This document shows, one piece after another, positions 14,611 to 20,217 of a DNA stretch of 20,217 nt; the first letter of the stretch is position 1, and the number at the start of each line of letters is the position of its first letter. The DNA comes from CAZXDS01 sp964639525 (GTDB lineage: Bacteria > Bacteroidota > Ignavibacteria > Ignavibacteriales > Melioribacteraceae), in NCBI GenBank assembly GCA_964639525.1, contig CAZXDS010000041.1, forward strand, positions 1 to 20,217, given 5' to 3'. The notes below the pieces were generated by a model. The model had not been told where the DNA came from. It worked only from the letters and a program-made list of their open reading frames with translations, and made no database searches. Made by a program: the position numbers and the translations under genes.

Positions 14611-14820
14611 AACATTCTCCGTTTTGAAATTAGATTTTAGATATTAGAAATTAGTACGTTAAAATATATAAAAATACTTTGAATAAGCCGGGTAATACTG
14701 TCGTGCTGTCCGGCAGCTGTCAGACTATTTCAGCATCTTTTATTTAAAAACAAATTGTAAATTCTGAAATAAATTCAGTGCATCATTATTAGTCTATTCA
14801 AAGTTTTCTATAAATCATCA
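14611..14820. other. Intergenic region upstream of the pterin operon, with a small hairpin
   Basis: About 210 bases. It should contain the promoter of the pterin operon. A local GC-richer patch, 14687-14714, can pair GCCGGG with TCCGGC (one G-T pair), and GCTG/CAGC pairs overlap it at 14705-14743. No known riboswitch fold was recognised. No gene is visible. Confidence 0.3.
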
Positions 14821-14855
14821 ATTATCAATTGTCAATTATCAATTATCAATTATAA
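14814..14855. repeat. Heptamer repeat ATTATCA
   Basis: About five contiguous copies of ATTATCA, with variants ATCATCA and ATTGTCA, abut the stop codon of the bcp gene; the last copy overlaps the stop. It is a simple sequence repeat and may vary in copy number; no function is implied. Confidence 0.7.
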
Positions 14856-15320
14856 GTTATCCATTGCAGCAATAACTTCTTTCACTTCGCTAACATGATT
14901 TTTTACTTTTACCTTTGGAAATATTTTTGCAATTTTCCCTTTTTCATCAATAATAAAAGTTGTTCTTTCAGTACCGAAATATTTTCTGCCATACATACTT
15001 TTTTCTTTCCACACTTCGTACTTCTGATTTATTTTCGTGTCTTCATCACTCAATAAAAGGAACGGGAGCTCGTGTTTATCAATAAACTTTTGATGCGATT
15101 TCCCGGAATCTTTACTTACGCCGATTATTACAGCATTTAATTCTGAAAAATCAGCATACGCATCTCGAAAATCACACGCTTCAGCTGTACAACCCGAAGT
15201 CATATCCTTCGGATAAAAATAAAGAACAACTTTTTTACCGAGAAAATCTTTAAGCGATGTTTTATTTCCGTCTTTATCCGGCAAAGTAAAAGCCGGTGCT
15301 TTTTTTCCTTCATTTAGCAT
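14850..15320 (-). CDS. bcp: Thioredoxin-dependent thiol peroxidase (BCP/PrxQ type)
   Basis: 156 residues, the usual length for BCP/PrxQ. It reduces hydrogen peroxide and organic hydroperoxides using thioredoxin, in the cytoplasm. The peroxidatic Cys C44 is in YPKDMTSGCTAEACDFRD and the resolving Cys C49 lies five residues later, the PrxQ arrangement with an intrahelical disulfide. Other family features are APAFTLPDKDGN at the start, KVVLYFYPKDMT, GVSKDS (peroxidase Arg region), LPFLLLSDED, and YGRKYFGTERTTFIID near the C terminus. The last of the redox genes on this strand, it lies about 215 bases after the AhpE-like gene, in a spacer that holds two small hairpins, so it may have its own promoter. 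Confidence 0.93.
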   Translation of the reverse strand: MLNEGKKAPAFTLPDKDGNKTSLKDFLGKKVVLYFYPKDMTSGCTAEACDFRDAYADFSELNAVIIGVSKDSGKSHQKFIDKHELPFLLLSDEDTKINQKYEVWKEKSMYGRKYFGTERTTFIIDEKGKIAKIFPKVKVKNHVSEVKEVIAAMDNL

Positions 15321-15394
15321 TTTGTTTCCAAACTATTAATTTATGAATTATTTATAATTATTAGAAGATTTTGAACAACCTAAAAACAATTGTC

Positions 15395-15461
15395 ATTCCC
15401 AAAATGTTTTTATCGGGAATCTCATTCGCAAAACTACAGATTCCGTGTAAAAACATCACGG
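15395..15461. repeat. Pair of small intergenic hairpins
   Basis: ATTCCC (15395-15400) pairs with GGGAAT (15415-15420), and CCGTG (15443-15447) pairs with CACGG (15457-15461). The first has the GTCATTCCC ... GGGAATC form of a dispersed intergenic palindrome common in many bacterial genomes. They lie between the two peroxiredoxin genes and could attenuate or process the transcript. Confidence 0.45.
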
Positions 15462-15535
15462 GCTAACAGTCTTTGGAAGGTTATGCAAAGTCTTCTGCTA
15501 TTCATTGATTCTGCAATTTTTTCTGTTAAGACAAT

Positions 15536-16015
15536 TTACAAATTTTTCAGTGCTTCCTGAATTGCTTCATAGTCCGGTTCCATTCCGGCATCTTCCAAAA
15601 CTTCGGCATATTGAACTATTCCTTCCTTGTCAACAACAAAAGCAGACCTTTTGGCAACGCCTTTAAAATCAAGTTTACCCGGGACAAACACATCGTAAAA
15701 AGCACCGTAACTTTGGCAGACTTCTTTATTGAAATCGCTCAATAATGGGAAATTGAATTTTTGCTTATCCGCCCATAATTTTTGTGAAAACGGGCTATCA
15801 ACACTTATTGCCAAAACTTGAGCGTCAAGATTTTCATAAATAGCCATTCCGTCACGCATTGCGCACAATTCTTTTTCGCATGTGCCTGTATTTACAAGCG
15901 GGAAAAACAACACAATCACGTTCTGTTTACCGGCAAAATCTTTTAATGAAACATTTGCAAGCTCGCTGCTTTTTAGTGTAAAATTCGGGGCATAATCACC
16001 AATTTGTAATGCCAT
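15536..16015 (-). CDS. Peroxiredoxin, AhpE-like (redoxin family)
   Basis: 159 residues from ATG 16015. An in-frame ATG at 16027 would add four residues (MEIK), but the bases around it form GGAG six bases before ATG 16015, a good ribosome site, so the later start is chosen. The peroxidatic Cys C46 is in FFPLVNTGTCEKELCAMRD (P-x3-T-x2-C), with a second Cys at C51 and a third in KEVCQSYGAF. The short PrxV-like form with LVNTGTCEKEL is typical of the AhpE group, which reduces peroxides with low-molecular-weight thiols or a Trx/Grx-type partner. Late blocks are VLAISVDSPFSQKLWA and RSAFVVDKEGIVQYAEV. It lies between dodecin and bcp on the same strand. Resolving residue and reductant are not certain. 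Confidence 0.88.
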   Translation of the reverse strand: MALQIGDYAPNFTLKSSELANVSLKDFAGKQNVIVLFFPLVNTGTCEKELCAMRDGMAIYENLDAQVLAISVDSPFSQKLWADKQKFNFPLLSDFNKEVCQSYGAFYDVFVPGKLDFKGVAKRSAFVVDKEGIVQYAEVLEDAGMEPDYEAIQEALKNL

Positions 16016-16052
16016 TTTAATCTCCATTAATTTTTTATTATTTAATTTTGTT

Positions 16053-16068
16053 CTTTCAACTTTGAAAG
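16053..16068. other. Short hairpin between dodecin and peroxiredoxin genes
   Basis: CTTTCAA (16053-16059) and TTGAAAG (16062-16068) make a 7-bp stem in the 62-base spacer. The minus-strand 3' side is AT-rich but has no T tract, so it might be a processing or stability element rather than a terminator. Confidence 0.3.
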
Positions 16069-16077
16069 ATTTAATTT

Positions 16078-16275
16078 TTATAATTTTCTTCCGATCTTTA
16101 CCTTTACTTGAAATTCAATTTCGCCTTCGGAAGTTACACGCCCGCGATCTTCAATAACCTCAAACCAACTTACATTCATTTCTTTATTTGCTTGTAAAAC
16201 CACCGATTTAATTGCCTCACTGCCGGATACGATGGAAGTACCGACTCTCTCAACAATTTCAAATGTACTGTTCAC
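16078..16275 (-). CDS. Dodecin, flavin-binding storage protein
   Basis: 65 residues, standard dodecin size. Dodecins form hollow 12-mers that bind flavins in pairs, acting as flavin storage or buffer and limiting photoreactive free flavin. The family pattern is clear: FEIVERVGTS (5-14), ordered helix AIKSVVLQANKEM (21-33), then SWFEVIEDRGRV (36-47) and a last strand EFQVKVKIG. W37 corresponds to the Trp that stacks on the isoalloxazine ring and Q56 to the Gln that contacts it. The start codon is GTG (16275) with GAGGT a few bases upstream. First of a minus-strand group with two peroxiredoxins; a Bacteroidota-type promoter can be drawn just upstream. Confidence 0.93.
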   Translation of the reverse strand: MNSTFEIVERVGTSIVSGSEAIKSVVLQANKEMNVSWFEVIEDRGRVTSEGEIEFQVKVKIGRKL

Positions 16276-16312
16276 AATTTACCTCTTTCTTGTAATTTTA
16301 TTAATGTCTTGC

Positions 16313-16340
16313 CAAACATAATATTTTTAATTTTAACAAA
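16313..16340 (-). promoter_or_regulatory. Candidate Bacteroidota-type promoter for dodecin
   Basis: On the minus strand TATGTTTG (16320-16313) matches TAnnTTTG and TTTG (16340-16337) lies 16 bases upstream, slightly shorter than the usual spacing for this promoter class. The leader would be about 30 bases to the GTG start. Short motifs like this occur by chance in AT-rich DNA. Confidence 0.35.
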
Positions 16341-16670
16341 AAAGTAAACATGGATGTCTTGATTACTATGGAATTGCGGAGTACAGGGAAGACAAGTAAT
16401 ATTTTGAAATTTTAAGCCCGTGAACAATGTTTGATATCTTTAAAACAAGTTTCTTGACAGTTAATCTTCAAAGTATTAGTTTAATGTTCATATCCGTAAC
16501 TTTTAATGTTGATTACAACACAAAAACTTTGGAGATAAAACAAATGACAAAAATACCCCCCCCCGTATAAACTTTTTAAGTTTAAACTACTTTTGTTTTA
16601 CTCATGTATATATTTTTATCTTTTCGCATGTTAATCACTTTCTTAAAACCTTTTGTTAAGGAGAATTGTA
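16341..16670. other. Intergenic region with C9 tract and mini-ORF before the first T9SS cargo gene
   Basis: About 330 bases. At 16530-16533 GGAG precedes ATG 16544 of an eight-codon frame (MTKIPPPV, stop at 16568-16570) that includes nine C in a row (16556-16564). TTGACA is present near 16454 and TACTTTTG at 16588-16595 matches TAnnTTTG without a good upstream box. The ribosome site AAGGAG (16658-16663) serves the following gene. Otherwise nothing is recognised. Confidence 0.4.
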
Positions 16671-18383
16671 ATGAACTTTTACCTTATATTGTTTTTGTTA
16701 ATAAGTTCTCTAACCGGCTATGCCCAAACAGCGCAGCAAAAATTAAACCAAATTAAGCAACTCCCCAATTACAAAGTTGAAGAAATAAAACCCGACATTT
16801 ATAAAATAACAGATAAACTTACCGGAAAAGTTATAGTTAAAAATATAAAAGATGCCGATTTAGTTCCGCAAAAGCCGGAAACAACTACAGTAAATAAACT
16901 AATAATTGATATGAGCACATTTGATTTTAATGCTTATTCCGATATGTACCACAAGTGGAGCAGTGTGCCTTTGTCGGCGTGGGCATCATTGAAGGCGGCA
17001 GATGCCAATGGCAACGGCAAAGCAGAATTTTATGGGTATTATTTTATTTGGCCGGAAATGAACTATGTTACAAGCAGAATATATGAACTTGGTGCGGACA
17101 GTACTTTTGATTTTATTTATGAATTTCAGCAAGACACAGTTATATTTCCATACGACATAGGTGATTTTGACGGTAACGGGAAGCTTGATTTGGTTACGGA
17201 AGATTGGTCTCATCAAATACAATTTTATACGCAAGAGAATAAAAGCAGTTATATAAATTCCAAAAGTTATCATTATGGTTTTTGGGCGGAGCAAATGCAG
17301 ACTAATAATGTAATGTTTTATGATTTTGACGGAGACGGAATACTTGAAATAGTTTATAATTTGGATGCCGGAGGAGAAGGAGAGCCTTGGTCATACAGCA
17401 ATCATGTTGCAAAGTTTGATACTACAATAAATAATTATGAAATGGTCTATTACCATCAACCACCCAAATGGACATGGGGGTTATCAGTGGGAGATTATGA
17501 CGACGACGGTCTCGGAAATATGGCAGCCGGAGATTCTTACGGAACTGTTTACATGTATGAATATGACGGCAACGGCGGATACACTGAAAAAACAATAGAT
17601 ACATTAAACGTAATGAATGCATTCCTAACAACATATTCACCCGATATAGACGGCAACGGTAAATCCGAGTTTTGGATAGGCGGAGATTCTTATGGCAGCG
17701 TTACCGGGGGATATACACGTATTTATATGTTTGAAGCGGATGGAGATAATAACTACATAGCGAAATTTGAAATAGATATTTTAGGATTATTTAGCTGGTC
17801 GGCAGGAAATATGTGGACGGAAGATATGGATTTGGATGGAACGAAAGAAGTTTTATTAAGCACTGATGCGGGGATATTTGTTTTTAAGGCATTGGGGATA
17901 AATGAATTCGAGCTTTTCTTAGCAATACCTTCACCGGTAGTTTTTGAAGATGGTTACTTTTGGGCTGACGGCGGGAACACATTTGATTTGGATTCGGACG
18001 GAAGACCGGAAATATTTATTTCCGGTGATGTACACGGCGATAACCTTGGATATTCGCAAGCGATAATTTATAAAACCGATTTTGTAACGGACGTTTTTAA
18101 TGATGATAATACAAATATTAAATCTTTTCATTTAAATCAAAATTATCCGAATCCGTTTAATCCAAATACAAAAATTAAATACACTGTAGCAAATGAAAGT
18201 TTTGTTAAAATTTCAGTGTTCAATCTGCTCGGCGAAAAATTAATTGACTTGGTAAATAAAGAACAGCCGAGAGGGGATTATAATATAACTTTTAACGGCG
18301 GCGGAATGCCAAGCGGAATTTATTTAATACAGATGACAGCAGGAAAATACAGAGATGTAATTAAGGCTGTTTTATTAAAATAA
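16671..18383 (+). CDS. Secreted FG-GAP/VCBS-type repeat protein with T9SS type A sorting domain
   Basis: 570 residues from ATG 16671, with AAGGAG eight bases upstream; an in-frame TTG at 16653 is not needed. Signal peptide about 1-19 (MNFYLILFLLISSLTGYAQ). The central part has at least seven DxDxDGxxE-like calcium-type loops: DANGNGKAEF, DFDGNGKLDL, DFDGDGILEI, DYDDDGLGNM, DIDGNGKSEF, DMDLDGTKEV and DLDSDGRPEI, spaced by 50-70 residues, as in seven-bladed FG-GAP/VCBS beta propellers. The end (485-570) is a T9SS type A sorting domain starting NQNYPNPFNPNTKIKY, with VFNLLGEK and SGIYLIQM later and a final basic strand. It is exported through Sec and T9SS and probably displayed on the surface or released; the ligand is unknown. 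The next gene carries the same kind of domain. Confidence 0.88.
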   Translation: MNFYLILFLLISSLTGYAQTAQQKLNQIKQLPNYKVEEIKPDIYKITDKLTGKVIVKNIKDADLVPQKPETTTVNKLIIDMSTFDFNAYSDMYHKWSSVPLSAWASLKAADANGNGKAEFYGYYFIWPEMNYVTSRIYELGADSTFDFIYEFQQDTVIFPYDIGDFDGNGKLDLVTEDWSHQIQFYTQENKSSYINSKSYHYGFWAEQMQTNNVMFYDFDGDGILEIVYNLDAGGEGEPWSYSNHVAKFDTTINNYEMVYYHQPPKWTWGLSVGDYDDDGLGNMAAGDSYGTVYMYEYDGNGGYTEKTIDTLNVMNAFLTTYSPDIDGNGKSEFWIGGDSYGSVTGGYTRIYMFEADGDNNYIAKFEIDILGLFSWSAGNMWTEDMDLDGTKEVLLSTDAGIFVFKALGINEFELFLAIPSPVVFEDGYFWADGGNTFDLDSDGRPEIFISGDVHGDNLGYSQAIIYKTDFVTDVFNDDNTNIKSFHLNQNYPNPFNPNTKIKYTVANESFVKISVFNLLGEKLIDLVNKEQPRGDYNITFNGGGMPSGIYLIQMTAGKYRDVIKAVLLK

Positions 18384-18403
18384 CTTATTACAAATAAAAT
18401 AAC

Positions 18404-18433
18404 GGAGGCAGTATGTTTACGGATTATTTTTAG
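18404..18433 (+). other. Strong ribosome site followed by a six-codon ORF
   Basis: GGAGG (18404-18408) lies four bases before ATG 18413, but the frame MFTDYF ends at TAG (18431-18433). This is either the start of the next secreted-protein gene broken by mutation or rearrangement, or a leader peptide; the assembly gap shortly downstream prevents a decision. Confidence 0.4.
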
Positions 18434-18449
18434 TACAGTAGTTTTTTTA

Positions 18450-18538
18450 CAAAGGTTTTAACTAACAATTATCTGCGAAATTAAAAATGCGGATAAAACC
18501 TTTGGCAAAAAGTTTACGGCTTGTCGGCAAAGTAAACT
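18450..18538. repeat. Two inverted repeats between the T9SS genes
   Basis: CAAAGGTTTTA (18450-18460) pairs with TAAAACCTTTG (18494-18504), 11 bp, and inside it ATCTGCG can pair with TGCGGAT with wobbles. A second pair AGTTTAC (18511-18517) and GTAAACT (18532-18538) follows. GGGCTTCACCC (18550-18560) is a small palindrome with a TTCA core. The contig ends 6 bases later at the gap, which suggests a repeat that stopped the assembler. Confidence 0.6.
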
Positions 18539-18566
18539 GAATTCACGTAGGGCTTCACCCGCAAAA

Positions 18567-18666
18567 NNNNNNNNNNNNNNNNNNNNNNNNNNNNNNNNNN
18601 NNNNNNNNNNNNNNNNNNNNNNNNNNNNNNNNNNNNNNNNNNNNNNNNNNNNNNNNNNNNNNNNNN
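18567..18666. other. Assembly gap (100 N)
   Basis: Exactly 100 N separate two contigs. The number is the conventional placeholder, so the real distance is unknown and the join is only a scaffold-level claim. Confidence 0.99.
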
Positions 18667-18668
18667 AT

Positions 18669-20015
18669 TATTCAACTCGCAATGTAATAAATACCGGTCT
18701 TAATGCATTGGATACTTATGTTGAGGGCTGGAATATTCATATAGCATGGTCGGAGCTGAGGGGTGCTGACCCTTTCCCATATGATACTCACTATGTTAAA
18801 TTTGAATCAGACAGCAAAAATTGGGTTGATTTCAAAACAGTAACAGACATAGATTCGGACGGTGGAGACAAACCGAGTATTGTAGTTTCAAGCGGAAGAG
18901 TGCACGTTACTTACAGCCAATATGATGAAATACATAATAGAGATAAAATAATTTCAAACGGACAGTGGCAATCAGTTGAAAATGTGCCGTATAATCTTGA
19001 AGCTCCTGTAACTTATGTACCAACAATGAAAACTTTTTTTGACGGTAATTATTTGCATGTAGTTTACAGATATGTTCATAGTGGTTGGACATCAACCGAA
19101 TATGTTGGTCAAGCATACCGCCCAATTTCAGGCGGAGCTTGGGTTGAAGATAACAATACTTTCTTTACAGACTCATCGGTTAGAGACCTTGTTTCTATTC
19201 AAACTGCTGATAGGAAAATACATCTTTTTTACTATGATGTTGATGATGACGTTTATTATCATAAAGTAATTTCCGGTACCACATGGAATACAGTTGAAAC
19301 ATTTTCCAATTTATTTAGTGATATATCATCGGCAGGAAATGATATTTTCAGATTTGAATATCTTTGGGTTAATCACACTATTTTATATCAACAATACGAT
19401 GCAGCACCGGAAACACCGCAGAATTTTGCAGCAACGTTTGCAGGTACAAATCCGGTAATAAGCTGGACAATCTTAAACTCGCCTGATATACAAAATTATA
19501 AAATTGACAAACGTGTTATAGGAGAAACCGGCTGGGCAACAGTTGCCACAGTTTCATCATCAACTTCTTCATGGACTGATGTTACGGTAACTCATCCACA
19601 TTCAAAGTTTGACCCGAACTATACTATCGAGTATCGAATGCGTGCTGTTGACAAAGGAAATAATTACTCTAATTATTCAAGTACTGTATCTGTAACCGGC
19701 TATACAAATTACTTATGGAAAACTTCTAATGGAAACGAGGATGAACTTATCACGACTTATAAGTTATTCACAAATTATCCCAATCCTTTTAATCCGAGTA
19801 CAAAAATAGAATTCCAAATACCGAAAGATGCTCAAGTAAATTTAACCGTTTATAATTCACTGGGGCAAAAAGTAAAAGAGTTGGTAAACAGTAATTTGAG
19901 TATTGGAAAATATTCATTAGATTTTAACGCAGAAAATCTTCCAAGCGGAATTTATATTTATCGTATTCAATCACAGAATTTTACTCAAACTAAAAAGATG
20001 ATTTTAGCAAAATAA
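18669..20015 (+). CDS. Secreted protein with fibronectin type III-like and T9SS sorting domains, 5' truncated by the gap
   Basis: The frame is open back to the gap (YSTRNVINTGLNALDTY...), so the N terminus and signal peptide are missing; TTG 18708 is internal. About 448 residues are visible. The first ~235 form repeats with WNIHIAWSELRG, GRVHVTYSQYD, NYLHVVYRYVH and RKIHLFYYDVD about 50 residues apart, resembling BNR/sialidase-like beta-propeller blades. A fibronectin III-like domain follows (APETPQNFAATF, VISWT, IQNYKIDKRV, YRMRAVDKGNNYS). The last ~84 residues are a T9SS type A sorting domain (TNYPNPFNPSTKIEF, VYNSLGQKVKELV, SGIYIYRIQS, ending MILAK). Probably a surface-displayed or released binding protein or enzyme module; no catalytic motif is seen in the visible part. 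Confidence 0.82.
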   Translation, partial: YSTRNVINTGLNALDTYVEGWNIHIAWSELRGADPFPYDTHYVKFESDSKNWVDFKTVTDIDSDGGDKPSIVVSSGRVHVTYSQYDEIHNRDKIISNGQWQSVENVPYNLEAPVTYVPTMKTFFDGNYLHVVYRYVHSGWTSTEYVGQAYRPISGGAWVEDNNTFFTDSSVRDLVSIQTADRKIHLFYYDVDDDVYYHKVISGTTWNTVETFSNLFSDISSAGNDIFRFEYLWVNHTILYQQYDAAPETPQNFAATFAGTNPVISWTILNSPDIQNYKIDKRVIGETGWATVATVSSSTSSWTDVTVTHPHSKFDPNYTIEYRMRAVDKGNNYSNYSSTVSVTGYTNYLWKTSNGNEDELITTYKLFTNYPNPFNPSTKIEFQIPKDAQVNLTVYNSLGQKVKELVNSNLSIGKYSLDFNAENLPSGIYIYRIQSQNFTQTKKMILAK

Positions 20016-20037
20016 TGCTAATATTATTGTTATAATG

Positions 20038-20061
20038 CTGCTTCATTCTTTAGTGAAGCAG
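20038..20061 (+). terminator. Hairpin downstream of the T9SS gene
   Basis: CTGCTTCA (20038-20045) and TGAAGCAG (20054-20061) form an 8-bp stem about 22 bases after the stop codon. It is followed by TATATTTAC rather than a clean T tract, so termination is likely but not certain. Confidence 0.55.
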
Positions 20062-20190
20062 TATATTTACAAATTCAAACCATCTTGATATTAGCAATAT
20101 TCCTCATTTTTTTACTATAAAAAGCATTTTGTAAATATAACTTCAGCAAATCATTTATTAGCCCATTCTAAAAAGTAATATTTTGACTAA

Positions 20191-20210
20191 CCCACGACTT
20201 CAGTCGTGGG
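20191..20210. repeat. REP-like hairpin CCCACGACTTCAGTCGTGGG
   Basis: An 8-bp stem around the tetraloop TTCA. The inner GACTTCAGTC is the reverse complement of GACTGAAGTC found in the hairpins at 1955. It sits at the end of the window, so flanking copies cannot be seen. Confidence 0.7.
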
Positions 20211-20217
20211 GGAACAG

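Noticed and set aside
14687..14743. Riboswitch or small RNA upstream of the pterin operon
   Set aside because: Only short, competing stems (GCCGGG/TCCGGC, GCTG/CAGC) are seen and no known aptamer core could be recognised.
15321..15535. Small gene between the two peroxiredoxins
   Set aside because: No frame of useful length with a ribosome site; the stretch is explained by two small hairpins and AT-rich spacer.

Overview
The window looks like a metagenome-assembled contig or draft scaffold from the Bacteroidota/Chlorobiota/Ignavibacteriota branch, most likely an Ignavibacteria-type organism. The reasons are: AT-rich DNA (about two-thirds A+T by eye), two proteins ending in type IX secretion (T9SS) type A sorting domains with the NYPNPFNPxTKI motif, weak Shine-Dalgarno use at several genes, a pterin operon whose reductase resembles the Chlorobium sepiapterin reductase, and abundant hairpin repeats of the REP kind. 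A 100-base N run at 18567-18666 is a scaffold gap.

Layout. 1-1566 (+): end of an outer-membrane barrel gene, a secreted DUF2147 protein and a small four-helix membrane protein. 1567-2590: a non-coding block of about 1 kb between convergent genes, made almost wholly of repeats and nested hairpins (a ~50-bp degenerate array, then ~244-bp tandem units). 10815-2591 (-): a six-gene operon encoding a 1000-residue TPR protein, a TonB-receptor-like barrel with no visible plug, a protein joining an HU-like domain through a membrane segment to a SPOR domain, then ExbB, ExbD and TonB. 11928-11161 (-): a second, exported TPR protein with a strong terminator; a tRNA-Leu(GAG) lies just upstream. 12363-12914 (+): a TPR lipoprotein. 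14610-12919 (-): a three-gene operon (PTPS, folE, SDR) that reads as a tetrahydrobiopterin-type pterin pathway. 16275-14850 (-): dodecin and two peroxiredoxins. 16671-20015 (+): two secreted T9SS cargo proteins, the second cut by the gap. A REP-like hairpin sits at the extreme 3' end.

How the genes work together. The six-gene operon supplies a complete proton-driven ExbB/ExbD/TonB motor, one obvious outer-membrane client and periplasmic TPR and SPOR partners, so it looks like a dedicated envelope machine rather than a generic uptake system. The PTPS sequence has the spacing and residues of the eukaryotic/BH4-type enzyme rather than QueD, and the SDR ends like Chlorobium sepiapterin reductase; GTP to dihydroneopterin triphosphate to 6-pyruvoyl-tetrahydropterin to a reduced biopterin is therefore the most economical reading. 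Dodecin (flavin storage) beside two thiol peroxidases suggests a small redox/oxidative-stress group. No CRISPR array, integrase or transposase gene is visible. The most unusual DNA is the repeat block at 1567-2480.
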